64,000 nt of DNA from Hymenolepis diminuta (Eukaryota; Platyhelminthes; Cestoda; Cyclophyllidea; Hymenolepididae), in contig CAADRB010000067.1 in assembly GCA_900708905.1 (NCBI GenBank), positions 1 through 64,000 on the forward strand. The letters are read 5' to 3'. Below are positions 10,325 to 25,300 of this stretch, piece after piece. A program made the position numbers and the translations under genes. The notes beneath the pieces are model-generated. The model saw only the letters and a list, made by a program, of their open reading frames with translations, made no database searches and was not told the DNA's origin. How positions within the stretch are numbered: position 1 is the first letter of the stretch; every line of letters starts with the position of its first letter.

Positions 10325-13185
10325 CCCCCTCCCAATATTTGTTCTATGAATAAAGATGTAATTTCCTTCTTTACTTCCCCACCGATAAAAGACACTTGAT
10401 TGTTACACTTATTTGTTTAAGCCAATACCGATTGAGTGTGAGTTTCGTTAATACACGCGTGTTGACTATAAGGTGTCTTGTGATCTGCCGTGGGTTATTA
10501 GCTTCTGTGTTAAGTTGTTATATTACCGAGTTTTCTAGATTGTTGGCTCTGCGAGATTACTACCAGAACTCCTAGTTGGTTACGTTATGGCACCTTTTAA
10601 TTTCTGCTTGTTTTAATTCCTTTTTATTCAAAAGAATATATTTACATTACTGTTTTAAATGCCGCATACTATAAATCGGCCAATCGATACGCAAACGTGT
10701 GCCTTGTTTTGATATAGAGGTTTTGGTCGTTTTGTATTGTAGTGTTGTTGGGTCGTACTTGTAATTGGTGCAATGTCTTAGGTTGTTTACGAACAGAAGT
10801 TTCTTAATGTGAAGCCTGGTTGTCCTTATTTAAGGTCAGGTAAATATGATACGCTTTTCAAGAACACGTATGATGACAAACAACAACAAATTAACATCAG
10901 ATCTAAATATGAACAGTAGCGTTTTAAAAGCTTCTAATTGTAAAATTTAAGTATTGTACAGCATAATTATTTACTTTTCTATGATGCATACTGATTATAC
11001 ACAATGCGTTCTTATATTTAGATAAGAGAGACAAACGATTAAGTCGTGCTAACCGGTTATATCAGTTACGTTCCTTTTTATAAAAGGAATTGATGTCCCA
11101 CATTGCTCTAGCTAGGCGTCTCGATTCCGAAGACCCAGGTATTGATATGTGGTCACAGCTGCAAAGTGTAACAAAAACAAGTTGAGAAGTCTCTCTCGAT
11201 TGCCCAGAAAAGAAATGACTTTAATTAAATTCTTCCGTGTGCCCATACTATAATGAGCTCATTTTAATCATAATATCGAGCTAACTTTTCCAGTCTCCAC
11301 TATATCCTAGGTGCAGGCATGTCAAATAGCAGTCAACTGCTCAAAGTAATAAGAACATGACCTTTCAGGGTTGAGACGTAAAATCCCGCATTGCTATTTG
11401 GATGTCATCTCAGAGAGTTTCTACACTTATCAATCGGGTTTCGGCGTGAGTAATGATAGTTCCCATTTCTTATCTCCGTATTTTATTGGACTTGACGACC
11501 CTGATTTTGGACGTAGAAGACTTCTCGGCAGAAGTCTATCTGACCTCTGTAATTATGTTTGTTAGCAGACTTGTGAAGTTAAAACTTTGTCTAGCACTCT
11601 GTCTGATATCTTTAAGTGGGAATTAAGCTTCTCCCACCTGTGTGTCGTCTAAATATCTAGATTCTAGAATGAAAACTCGATTTGGCCTTCCCATTAAGAC
11701 ATGTATTTACTTTCCACTAGGCATAAAAATAAACACCTGACTATTCAGATAAAGTATCGACAACAACATATCACTTAGACGATTCCTTCTCAGCCGCCAA
11801 TCCATACGGGGAAACATCGAATTTTGGACATGATATCGCACAATGAACTGGGTGCTCCTGAGCTTAATATTCTTATCAATAAACTAAAGTGGCTTTCCGG
11901 CTAACTCCGAACCGTTCTAACGACCTAAGTGACTCGATAATTTTTTTTGAGGCTCCAGTAGGCGTTACATCATTTCCAGATGGAGTCTGTCAATTCCCAC
12001 AGTTGCAACTTATCAGAAACACTAATATGCATATTTTCTGAGTCGATCTGAGTAAATTAAAATACACCATATGCTCAATTACGGGTTCGTGGATTTGCAG
12101 CATTAGATGGAAAGGTAAGTCCAGTCATAGGAAAGCGTCTAATTAGGAGAAACAGTAATCAAATGGTAGATAAGATGCTACGATATGGCTCCTACTAAAG
12201 ATTTCTTATTCGTGTCCATTAAAGTTATCAAAAGTACAGATGAGTCAGGCAGATACATTTGGATCGAGTTACAGTCGGTTTCTCTATGCGCTTAAGATCT
12301 TCATGGCTTGAAATATTTGACGATGTTCTTCAACACTGCAACATTGAAAGACAACGAGTGGCATGCTTACTTGGTCCCCTTTTCTGCTTATATTATCTAG
12401 TCAATCATTGCCAGATCACCTAACCTATCATATCTCATCAACTCCACCGTAAAAACATCCTGAGCTTCATAAAATTATCTAATTACACAGTTAATTACTC
12501 ATTTTAATACCTCACAAAATGTCTGAAAGACAACAAAGAAAAATCGACGCCATTAATCATCGTAGCAATTCTAAGTTGATTATTGTTGGGTTGCAGTATT
12601 AACTTAATATCTCACGTTTCCCCATCATGTAATGATTCAGTTTTCTATCAGCAAAAGCTTTCCAACTTACTAACTACGAGGTGGAGGTTTCACTAGCTAT
12701 CTCCGAGCATAACTACTCAAACGACATTTCTATCTTCATTGTAAAAGTCCGGAAGGGTTAGAACCTCAAGTTCTTATCTTCATGAACAGAACAAGAAACA
12801 TTCAGATAGCAAGTGGGTCCATGAGAAGGACCTCAAATGCTCGAGTCTTTCGTTTCAGTTGGAAATCGAAGCAATGTCCTAACATTTCAAGAATTGTACT
12901 CAAGTGAAAAAAGAAAATGACTACTCCTTCACCCAAAAATGAAAGAGTGATATTAAATGTATTTACTTTCTTCTTGGTGAATAAAAAGCCCACAATTATT
13001 ATCGCATCAAACACAATCACGATCAGAAATTTTACTTAATAGATGAAGAGGTGATGCTGATGAAGATAAGATGATGAATAACGATGAATGCCGCTTACGT
13101 TTATATGTATGGAAAGGGAAAGAGAGAGAATGAAAGACGGGGGAAAATTTACAATTGGATGGGGTCGAGGGGACAAGGAAAACGA
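10325..13185. other. Gene-free stretch between the Gypsy remnant and the AFAP1-like 3' end
   Basis: Repeat-like, AT-rich sequence. The first 300 bp could include a worn 3' LTR, but no matching partner was found. The minus ORF at 12802-13020 matches nothing. The AFAP1-like 3' UTR should run leftwards from 13185; no canonical polyadenylation signal was seen close to the stop. Confidence 0.45.
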
Positions 13186-13326
13186 CTAATTCCTCCTGCG
13201 ATTGTTTCGACGTCTTTTAGACGATCCGCGCTGTCGTGAGGTTATTTGTTGGTTGCATTGGGCTAAATTTGGAGGTCGCGAAGATGGCTGAGAGGAAAGG
13301 CAATAAGTCGCGTTGGTAACCGCTTC
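13186..13326 (-). CDS. AFAP1-like exon 11, basic C-terminus
   Basis: Acceptor TTTCCTTCTTCAG ends at 13327, phase 0; 46 codons to TAG at 13186-13188. The end SRQRGSSKRRRNNRRRN is strongly basic and might bind actin, membrane or importin. It replaces the coiled coil expected here. Confidence 0.78.
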   Translation of the reverse strand, partial: EAVTNATYCLSSQPSSRPPNLAQCNQQITSRQRGSSKRRRNNRRRN

Positions 13327-16300
13327 CTGAAGAAGGAAATTATTGATTAAAAAGTAGAGGACAAATGTTTAATAAAAGCCGATTGTAGCGCGTATTGAAA
13401 AAATTGTAATCAAGAAAGCGCGACTGAAAAAAAGGTTAAGGATATAAGACCTGCAAACGAGATAATGAATACTGAAGGGTTACAATAGGAGCGGGAAAAA
13501 GAGTTAGTTTCACTAACGCCATTTACAAGTGAAAGTGTTATCATTTAAGAAAATTTGTCCCTAAAGATCCAACAGAAGCGAAATTTTATTTCACTGGAAG
13601 CAAACGTATATGAACCAAGACGGTAGAAAAAGATCTGAACTTGCTCCAAACTGTCACTTTTCATTGACCGATTAGCACGACATTTACCAGCAGCTGCTTT
13701 CACTGAACCCATTAACAAAACGTGATTTACAATCTATGGGCAATATTGTCCTCTAAAACCACTAAATGGAGGCATTTGGTTTCTATCACTTTCCTTCGGG
13801 CGCGTGTAGCCATTGATATAATTTGTACTGCCGCTGAGGTCTTATTAGGAAAATATAACAGTAAATTTCTAGGACGCCAAATCGAACACTTTCGATGTAT
13901 TCGATCGAGTATACTGAGAGTGCACTGGAAATTTCATTTCCTATGTACTGAACTATCGCTTATTGGACTCCTATGCTCAGACTTGGATACGTAAGACAAT
14001 TAATGAAGAATCCACCTCTGCCAATATTAATCAACCAGTCAGTCAATCATTTATCCCATATCTAATTCTATATAAGTAAATTTATCTTCTCAATAGCGGG
14101 CCATCGTTTGAGATACAAGTCTTTTTCTTCCCCTTCCAAGAGTCTGAGTGATTGTAGCTCTCTATAAGTAGGCAACTAATCAAATTATAAATAATTTCAG
14201 AAATGCGCGGAATGACTGGCTGGTAGTAATAACAAAACATCATTTTTTAGGTATAAACTTAAAATTAGTAATGGTATAACCCAGTGCTCGAAGAACAGAT
14301 TCTGATCACACAATTCAATTCTGTTCAGGTATGCCGAGAACATTCGACTCTGCCTCCTGCCAGTTACATATTTAGCCGTCCTGGGGCGAGTAGTGTCATT
14401 AAGTTAAAAGTAATAATGAAATATTAGTGACAAAAGAAAGGCAATAAATTACACAAATGAAAGAAATATCCGAACTTACGGAGCTCTGCTAATTTTATCT
14501 CTGTAATATTAAAATTGTAAGCTGCGAAATACTTTATAAGATTATTTGTCTACTTAATCATTAAAAAAAATGAGGCAGAGTGGCAAGGCCAAGCCTTCCT
14601 GATTAAATAATACTAGTCAATAAGCACTGAATATCGTAGAACGACATTTGGTGCAATCCAGAGGACGAAATGTGAAATTTTGGAACGTGAGGTTCCCATT
14701 TGATGAGTATTGTACAACCCAAATTCAAAAATCAAATGAAGTAGGATTCTTTTTTACCATGGTGTTGCTTATATTTTCATTTTGATTTCCTCTCTTCTAC
14801 CATTTGTTGGACTTGCTGTTATTCGATGTCAGTTGCTTTATACAATTAAAAATTAATAACAATAGATGCACCGAAATGTTAGCTTGAAACCCCGACTTAT
14901 TTGTTAAAAATGGTTCTAATAAAAATCAGATCCAAAAAACAAGAAATATTCTCCTAAATTGAAGCCAAAATATTCTGTAGTCACAAAATTTATTAAGAGA
15001 TTATTACATTAATAAAATACATTCGGCCGAAATAAGTAGCATAAAAAGAGGAAATAGAGAGCATAAAACATAACTTTAAATAGCAAACCAGAAGAATATG
15101 ATAAATAAGCGTGTGTTCAGCGGTAATTAACAAACGATAAAAAGATGTGATTCTGAGGTCCGTAATTTAAAGCGAAAAAACAAAAGATTAGAATGAATGG
15201 TGTTAACAGAAGCTGTCGAAACAAACAAACCGGTTGACTTACAAGGTCTAATAAAATCTAATTATGTATGATTTCTGAAAATCAAAAGTAGGCAAATAGG
15301 GCTAGATAACGGTTCAACTAAGTAAAATAAATGAAGATGAAGAAATCATTAGTAAGTGGTATACCACTTAAATCAAACAAGCACCCAATGGATGACTTAC
15401 AAGAGCGCTCAATGCTTCTTCGATACCATCAGAAAATCCACTTTCTCCGAATGTTTCTACTGTTTTATGTCCCAGTTCATCCATGGATGGTAGATCATGA
15501 GGCGAAGTTCCAGAACATCCAAGAGGAATTGTTATTCCTCGGGGAGTCGGGAAATCTCCTTTCTCCGTTTTCTCCTGATTAGTTGTCGTTTGGACAGCAC
15601 ATGAATAGCTTCGAGCGACGGATATTTCCGCAGTGGGAGTGGTACCTGGAATAAATATAATGCGTTTACTTAATAAATGTTAAGTAGATGATATTTTACA
15701 AAATAAGTTTCATAAACACCCGAATTCTTCTCCAGAAATGAGGTGACCTTATCCCCGGATAAACAACACGGAGTTGTCGGTAGTTCGGTCTCCTGTGATA
15801 ACTCCGCAGAGAAATGCCAATCAAGACTTTTATACCTACGAAGCCTCAATCCGCCACTAAGATCCTCTCGGTTTCTTAGAAGGGAGCTGGAATAACCAGT
15901 TGAATCATCTGAGGTAGATGCGACTTGGAGACTTGAGAAGGACCTTGATAACATGTCATGCGAGGCCTAAAAAATAAAAAAACTGATTTGAAATCTTCCG
16001 TCTGATAATCCATTTTTGTATACCGTAAGCTGGGTGAAGAGATTGGCTATATCAGTACTGGACATTAGTGGTCAGCATGGTGTTGACAGAGATTGAAGAA
16101 GGCATATACACGTTAAAGCGCGAGCAATAAGTCCATGTATGAATCTTTGCACCACAAATTACTCAAAGAAAGCTAACAATCGATAGAAGACGAAATTGGA
16201 TAAATTCTATTGAAATATTGTCCATAGATATCAGATAAGTGTTTGGCTAAGAAGATAAAGAAATTTGAGGCGTTAATCCCAATCAAAACTCTCTAATCAC

Positions 16301-19300
16301 CGAATTTTAGCTATTGCTAAAAGTTACATGCATGTTCAAGTACGTGAACCCTCGGTATTAACGCCTATATAGTCACTAAATGACTTCAAACGATGGGTAT
16401 TAATAACCACTTGGTACAATGTTAGCAGAGACATATTTTTCAATTTTGACCATACCCGAGAATGAAGAGAGGATGAATGACGTCGAATTTCACTGGCATC
16501 ATTATCAATATCTTCCTCCTCCTCCACTTCGGAACCTTCTTCTTCCACGGGGACAACAGAATCATAGTAGACACTAGAATAAATCCCACCACCACCGCAA
16601 ACAGTAGTTCCACCACCATTATGTGAACTTCCTGTAGGACTACTAGGTCCAGCTGAGGGCAGTGTTGGCAAGGGAGTCACTTCCATAACAACTGATCGAT
16701 AGACGGCGGGAGACGTCCATGTCCAACGTTTACAGAGATTCGTAGAGTCTGCTACAAACGCTACTTCATCATAGATCGGTTCGGGAGAAGGGGGGGTGAA
16801 AATTGCCGAGTGTCGGTTTGAAGTGGGAGGAATCCGATTTGATCTGATGTGTCCGAGGGCTTCGATAATTCCACGAATCCACCGACCCATAACAATAGTG
16901 TCTCCAGCATCCAGTAATAGCGGGTATGGAGAGAGAGCGGGAGCAGATAGGCGCACAGCAGATGGATGACGCTTGTCAGATGCGGGAGAGACTTCGACAA
17001 CACCGGGTTGAAGTGGGAGGCTGAGGACAAGGGGTGGTTGGTAGGAGGGGACGTTGGGATCAATATTTGAGGAAGAAGAGGATGTGGAAGCGAGGATGGA
17101 AGCGTAGATCTCGAGATTGGAGCAGCGGAGGGCGCAATATCGGCGAGTCCATGAGAGGCGACCAGGAATGGAGATGAAAATATCACCTATCAAAAGCGAT
17201 GCACAGATTTAGTTATGACAGAATCTATTGCAGGGGCTTGTGAAAGGTACATAATGACTCATGGGTCTGCACAACAGCCAGGATGTCTCACAAGGAGGTA
17301 TAAACCAGACAGCCTACCTCATGTAGCCTTTTCACATAATCTGGAAGTTTACATCCACCTCTCCAATTTCCTACTTTCTTCTGCTACTGTATTGCACCTC
17401 TCGTTTCTCTGCGATTGTGCAATAATAGGGTTGCAACTCAGCCCATTGTCTTCTTATGTGAAGGGAAGGTTTTTGTATCCTGTTAGCTTTAGGAAGATCA
17501 TTAGATTTGTAGGTGGATAGCATTAACCTAACTTGGTCGGAATCTTAAAGAAGCTTTACAATTGGGATTAATGCTACTTTAGATATGTTAAATTCAAATT
17601 GGCTCAATGGATTTCAGTAATATTTTAATAGCGAAAGACTAAGGAAACGGAGATTAAAATGGAATAAATCAGAAATTAGATTTAATTGTAATGGAGAATT
17701 AAATTACTAAATATATTGCTTTTCAGACTGAATATAATTTGATCATTACTTTACAATTATAGGTCATCAATTATATTAATAATCACTCAACTTGCGTGAC
17801 TTTGACTTGAAACTTTGGAACTCAAACCGTCTTAACTTTTATCTAACTGCCTTTTCACTGTTCATGGTTAAATTCATAGTGAGTAAGGTAAAGGTCGGTC
17901 AATTTCTTGATAGTGGCCCAGTGGTCAGCGTGTACGTCTTCCAAGTCAGAGATTACATATTAGATACTTAAGAGTGCCCGTTCAGTGATGGAAATAATCA
18001 ACCACAGTTTAACAAGAAAAGAAATTGAAAGTGGCTCCAAGATACTAACCCTCTACTGACGTAAGATATTGACAACTGCTTTAAAGTGCATAGGAAGGTT
18101 TTGGTTATCTTTAAATACAGATATCAATGGGCTTGAGGGCCTATGAATAAACTACACTTAGAACTAAGGCAGTTTAATAAATACTGCCGATTCTATTCCA
18201 TTCCATTTCCTCAAGTCAAATTCTAATCATAGAGATCAAATTTTTACTCTCCTAATAAGTAAAGGTTCATACACCACAGGTTGTATATCTCCAGAGATGA
18301 AATAAAAAGGCAGGATCGGAGGGGTAGGAATTTATGTGAAAGTATGAAGCGTTTCTGATGTACAAGGCGCAGTGAAACAAAATTGGTCTTAGTTACAAAG
18401 AGTGAAAAAAAGTATTTAAAAAAAAATACTGACATCTATCATGTCAGTAAACACCTTTCAGAATGCATGCATTTTGGAGGACATTCTATTCGAGGGTTCA
18501 ATTATACCGCACAATATCTACCAATGTAAGGGTAAGAATCAAAGATGAAAAACTTAGCAAGTGAAAGCCAGCCAGGTGATGGTTTTCAGGGTAAACCAAA
18601 TAGAATATCAGCACTCATTTTCACATCTCATTTTAAAGAAACCTGAGTCACTCATCATGAGAAAAAAGTTGGGCGTAACAACCTGGAGCAAACAAATTCA
18701 CATTACTTTGTCTGTGACTAGTTTTGTTGTCTTCCCTATGACTAACACTTCATATTCTGCTGTCGCCTCCATCCCTTCGTTTCCTCTTAAGTATTGTCAA
18801 AATTAGTCATTCATACAAGCATTCTGAAACTGTCCAACAGAAGAAGAGACTACGTTTTGCAAGCAAGAAAAAAAAACAAAACAAGCAAGAAGCATTTGAG
18901 GACTCCTGTGGACTAGAATGCCAGTTAGGAAATTGAATTCCTGTGGCTTAGCAACAATTTAGACGAAAGAAAACAGACAGAGCAGACAAACAGTGTCAAA
19001 GTCTCCTAGCCTGAAGAAAAGGACAGGCAAAATTAAACCCTAGCTTAAGAATGTATTGTTGTTTGCCTCAAAAAACAGTTCTACACTTTCCTAATAATTA
19101 ACCAGAAGGGAAAAGTAGAGTCCGATGCCAGTGAAAAAATCAATGTTGGATGTGACCTTTAATAGAGTCAATGGGTATTGCGTTAAGATGACATGAGCTC
19201 GAGATCCATAATGTGCAAAATTAATAATCGAAATTACAACTGTCGACTATAATCAGTGGCATAGAGATTAGCTCGCATGTCAGCTGTCACGACACCAATG

Positions 19301-22300
19301 CTCACTAAGTGATGTGAAAGACAAACTAAAGTTGCAAGTTCTATTCAGCGAGAGAGAATGTTAATGATCAACCTCACAATGAAGGTGTACCGATCGACGT
19401 GAAAGACGGCTAAGAAATCATTTTTTCAATATTCATCTATGCGTATCTATTGATGGAAATGGACAATCCCGCTGGTTAATACGAGTCAATAAGAGGGCAT
19501 TAAAGAATGAATTTCTCAAAAATGGCAGCTCCAGAAACCGTCCACCAACAGAAGTGTAGCAATAAACTCTGGAGGCCCTAGAGGTAACAACAATTACGTT
19601 TCTCAAACCGAAAGTCCACAGGATACATTTTGTTCAATCAAAACAATAACAGCGGTTTATCAAAGGAAAGACGTTCCCTATGGTGTATTTAAAAAATGCC
19701 GGACTTCCGTATAACTATTAAAATAGTGGTTGTTCAAAATATTGGGATAAATGTTATATCACTACCGAAATCAAGTTAATTAACAAGTGCAAATCAGTTA
19801 ACAGGAATTAAAAAACCCCCTCTTACAGTTTTAAATTGAAACTACCTAACTTTTACCTTAGGTGGTATTATTAAAATAGAACGAAGTTCTATTTGGAAAT
19901 CGCGATTAGTATCAACTAATATCAAATATTAACTATTTAATATATACACATTTATCACAATATGTTATTATAATGTCCATTTTGTACATTTGAATCCGAA
20001 TGTTACTTGAAAATACAAGTCAATATTGGGCAAACACGTTAGCCTTACTAAATGCTTGATTATTAAATGAGAAAACCGATTCATATAAAGAAGTTGTAAT
20101 AACCTTGTGGCTTGCACACCGTCAACTGTTCTCATTCGTTGCCTATTGATTTATCCAAGTTATTTGATTTCCATATTCAGCTTGTTTCTCAGTCATCTTG
20201 TAGCCATGTTTTAACACAAATGACAGTGTCATAATGTCCGTCTTCCCTATTATAAGTAGTATACGTGTGGCCGCCATGAACCAGAACGATCAATGGTTAT
20301 GATCTCAGCAGCCAACCAGAAGAGTTATTTAACGGTTCAGTGATGTTCTAATTGTTATGAGTGGAAAAGCATGAAGAAGAGCCGACCAGCGCCTAAGGTT
20401 CCGCGGATAAGACCGAGGAATCCAAATAAGCGATCAATTACACACGAGGAAAATGAGACTTCTGGTATACACGGCTCTCTTCTCTTTCAACCCCGCTATT
20501 TACGTATTTAGTACATTTTGTACCTGTTCTCCACTAAAGTTTTATTCTATTCAGACCACTTACAGTTCTCTTTTAATACAAATGATCAAACGGCAGTCTT
20601 TGCCTTTTATGACTTGTTTGTGGCTAATTTCTTAAAAATGAGTTTAGAAAGTGCCACTATTCTAAGATGGTTACTCCTCCAACACGATAAAATAAAAATG
20701 TTCATAATACAAAAAAAACCTTTAGCTGGTCTTTTGTCCAGACATAACACAATGACCCATACTTTACCCTGATTAATAATCGAGAAAAAAGAGCAATACA
20801 AAACTCCGATGACAGGTCTTCAGAACATTCCCCGAAATACAGCAGACGGTACGTCTCTCTCGAAAAAGCAGTTATAGACAACTATGCAAAGACGGTGATA
20901 CTACTAAAGCTTTGTTAGTCAGCAGTAACTAAACAGAAATGTCCCCGTAACGGTAGAGTCTACAAATGTTCGTTTAGCAACAACTGAATCCCTATGTTTC
21001 AAAATCTACCTTCTGAATAGCCAGATAATGGTCTTCGGAAGAATTTATATCGCTAAATAATATGTCCCTAGCCCGTTAAAGGGAAGAATTTTCAACATTT
21101 ATCATGGACAGAGGAGTAGCATCCTGGGGCCTCTCAGATGAGAAACTATTATTGTACTATTTCAGTCTCAACCATTGTACCTGTCTCAATGCGTACGATA
21201 TTTGTGGCATATAACCTTGCAGAAGTGCACGTTAAATTTTGCGAAACAATATTACATAACTTAATAAAATGGAAATTATATTCGATCAAATCCCAATTAG
21301 AATTTTAGAAACCATTTAATTTAATCTTTCTTCCTAAAAAAACAAACCTTAGGAGATTATTCAATCAAACGCAGCATACAGAATACGGCATGAAGAGTTG
21401 CGAAGTAGATACCACTACTAAAAGGATATTCTGTTAAGCAGAATTTCGCTACTTATCAGTCTATAATCATGATTATCAAGAAACGACCCCTAATTCTATT
21501 CTAGGGCATACTGAAATAGTTCCAGAAACACTGATGAAAAACTCACCCCATCTTGACCAATTAGTGTGGTTTGACATTACATTCACTGAATACTTTATCA
21601 CTCTTATAATAGAGAAATGCTTGTTTGGCAATAAAAAATATGATTGACATTGACAGGACATTAACACCGCCAATTGATTAGCCATGAATCTTCAAGAAAA
21701 AATACAACCGGATTCGATAATAGCCTAAAAAACTTCCATGTGAAAGACCTGGTGAAATCTTCATCTAATTTCTAGTAAACAAGCTTTCAGAGAGAACATT
21801 CAATGGAGCACTATAAACAATTACAGATATAAACAGTACAGACACATAGAGGAGAGAGGCCACACATTACTAATTGCACAATTTATATGCTTTTTGTGCG
21901 AACTTACAACATGCCCTGAGAGACACTTTGTTTATGGAAATGCCAGCAAAAAAGTTAAGCAATAATTTGACAGGATAGATTGTGCCAATCAATGCCGCTA
22001 TTGACAACACTTAGAGCGCTTACAATGCCAAAAGACAAGTGGTGTCACTAAGTCGATTTGATTTGACAAAATAGCTTGACGAAATTGTAAGAAATTAACA
22101 GTTCCTTTGGAATACTTCAACAGGACTGATTCTGCTAATAAATGTCATTAACTGTTGTCATTGACAATTTGCGAATCGGTAACTTAATCTCTAAACCTAC
22201 TTGCGTATAATAGATATTGGGTGACTGACAGCGAGTTTGATTTAACACCTATCAACTTAAAAAGTTAAAAATAGAAAGTAGTGACATGTGCCACTAACCT

Positions 22301-25300
22301 TGAGATTGTAGTGACCTTATTTTCTGCCAAGTTAAAATTTCAACTCCATTTGTCTATTGATCTAACCCTGTTTTCTAATCTCGAGAGTAATTCATTACTC
22401 AGCCTCGAGAACGTTTATCGATTTTTTTTCCTTCATTCTCTCCAAACATAGATATTCTGCCACCGATTCCGTCTTCCTAACCCGAAGTTTTTAAAGTTGA
22501 CAAGGACAATAGCAAATTTTCGAAATCTAGATTCCTATCAGGTGCAAACTTGACAAAACACAAAAATTCGGAGGATTTTAAATAGTAATATGCACTTCTA
22601 TCTATCTATTTAATCATGAGATTCTACTCTTTTACGATATCAAACTGAATCGAAAAAAAACCTGTAATGTACTTTTTCCGTTCACTTACAATAGGAACTC
22701 AAATACCTCAAACTTTGAATTCTTAGGAATGTAGCGGCGTCAACAGTCGCTACCAGAAGAGGTAAACAAATTCTTCAAGATAGAAATTTCGTACCTCGGT
22801 GGTACCTTTGTTTAGCAATCGAAGTGAAACATTTCTCACCGGAAATCTTGCGAACGGTACATATTTTAATGATGCTTGGCCGACGATTAGAAATGCACCT
22901 TTAAGTACCTTAGAGTAAGTTGACATTGGACTCCTCTCCGGTATTAATCAATAGCGAGTTAAAACATTCTGAACGCAAGTCCCTCATCTAATTATACATC
23001 TGTCTCCTTTATGGTTTCCTTCCCCATTTTTCCCTTTCTGTCATTTTTTCTATGTCTGAATTGAAACATTTGCTTAACCATTCTCCTTTAAATGCTATTA
23101 ACCGCAATAAATACAAAGACTTCAAAGCTTACCAGACAATACTGAGTCGTCAGCCAGAGGTGGATCAGAAGACTTCCTAGGTGAGGCAGCAATTAATTTC
23201 ACCTCATGTTTTCCACGAACACTTCTCCACGATCTCGTTTTCGGAGAAGCGATTGAACCATCTCCAGAGAGGTGACTTCCGGGATCATTTCCAAGCACAG
23301 CATCCAGTTGGGTCCATCCTACCAGACCACTATCGCTACCTTCCCTACGTGGAGTTTTCGGTGAAGCAGGCGATTGATTAAGATTCAGCATCTCTGCAGT
23401 TCGTGGGGGAAGAACAAGAGATCTCCGTTTTGGAAGGTTGAGAGAGTCGGCAACTTTTCGTCTAACGGATGAGAGAAGTCCTGAAGCGCGGGACTGAAGG
23501 AGGTCGTAGGTGGAAATGGAAGGGGAGGCTGTTGAGGCGACACTGTAGCGTTGATGGCGAAAAATGTTGGAGTTCGGGCCGATGGTCAGAGGGATTCGTT
23601 GCTCAGGGACTGGTTCACCGTTGGTTCCGTCTGTGGCAGAACTACTGGAGGAGATTAGGCCAGAGAATCCACTGTCCTCCTGTCGAAAGGAAAATCAGAC
23701 ACGTTATAGAAATTGTTATCAATGGGGTCAATTTGTTCGACTTCCTGCTATATATACCCTAACATAAATATATTAATTATGCACTTCAAATTTTTAAGGG
23801 TAATAATTTCTTTCCTTGCTTTCCAAAGGTATCTTATTCAACCACATCCACAACTTCTGTCATCGACATTTTCTGCATTCCTTCACATTATGTATGTATG
23901 TTGCATGTATCAAAATACCATTTAGCCGATAAGATATATCACTAACAACCATTAGAATTGCCTTACCATTTATTAGACATGAGTTGATCTCAAATATCTT
24001 GTATTTAGAAACGGTACATTTAAGATAAATCTAATTCTTGAGTGTTTTGGATAAGGCAAATATGCACTTCGGAGTGTGTCGAAGTTATTGACTATAACAT
24101 TTTTCGGCCTTGGTTAAGAAGCAGACAAACGTCACACTTCGAATTATACTTTTATATTAAAAATTAACCGAATTATACAGTTGAATGTATGGCATGTAAC
24201 AAGCAGAGCTTATGAAAACAAAGCTAAATTTCAACATTTAGTTATTCATTTTCACTTCAACTGCGCTAACTGGCATAATTTTAAAATCTGATAGATTTTA
24301 CCCATTTCATTAACTCCAAATCTTTTTATCTCTCACTAAAATCGGATATTTTCGAGACACCGGATTATTCACTTGCTGTTCTTCCATGCCCATACCTGAT
24401 AATGAAGTGCCACGTAACAGACTAATCAGACAGCTATAAAAGCAGTGCTACAATCTTAAGTGAGGACGTTATTTGAGCGAAAATTCCTTATCTTCTTCCT
24501 ACTACGTAACTGCAGCCACAATATACCTCAGAGGGCACCTGGCAACACTGCAGCGACAATATAAGCCATCAAGTATGTTGCCGCTAGAGTCGGAAAATAG
24601 ACTATGACAACCACGCGCACCAACACATAGACTAATGTGGATAAAGAGCGTGGACTAATGAAGAAGCTAGCACGCAAAGATACTCATCTTCATATCTCTC
24701 ATATGGGTCGGAGAGCAGTGGCCATTGTGACAAGACCGCCGTTTTCTCACATCTTTGTATACTTCTTGGTCCTTCCCTTCACCTTTCATACTCTTATAGA
24801 TCTTTAAATTGTTTTAATTATGAAATATTCCCTAATAAAAGTTTATTCAGACCATGATGTAACCGTAGCCTAAATTATGTCAGAGGCTATGTATCTTCAT
24901 TTTATTTATATTGTAGTGAAAATCCTTAAACACTTAGAGAGTAACTCTCCCTGAAATCTTTTAATGACCGGACGATTCCACACACCTGACTAGGATCGAG
25001 ACCATTCGGATGCAGAGGCGGTGCTTTCTGTTGATTCTCTCCCGAATTCGGTGAGGTATGAACATGTGGTAGGAAGAGACTACGGGGTCTAGATGACTTC
25101 GACTCCATTCTAGAGCCAGCTAGAACCGCAACACTCTTTCTTCGAGGCGATGGCACCACAGAGACAGTGGAAGCGATTCGAGAGAAGTCATTTAGTGAGA
25201 GAACGTCAGCACCACTGTCACTTGGACGACGACGGTGTTGACGATGGGTGGAAGTGGATTGGTGACGACAAAAGTGATCGGTGAAGGATTCCACTCGACT

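Larger units (their letters stand above)
17187..23132. other. AFAP1-like intron 7
   Basis: 5946 bp without supported exons. It contains a family-B repeat copy (about 17310-17600), tRNA-derived SINE-like copies (about 17905-18050 and 19375-19560) and an LTR-like block near 20200-20450. Confidence 0.6.

Noticed and set aside
12802..13020. Minus ORF downstream of the AFAP1-like stop
   Set aside because: No family match, AT-rich, no splice signals linking it to the gene.
15331..15582. Plus ORF of 83 codons
   Set aside because: Antisense to AFAP1-like exon 10, whose phase fits both neighbours.
16761..17186. Second minus ORF in another frame over exon 8
   Set aside because: Overlaps the PH2-encoding frame and has only low-complexity Ser/Pro/Leu content.
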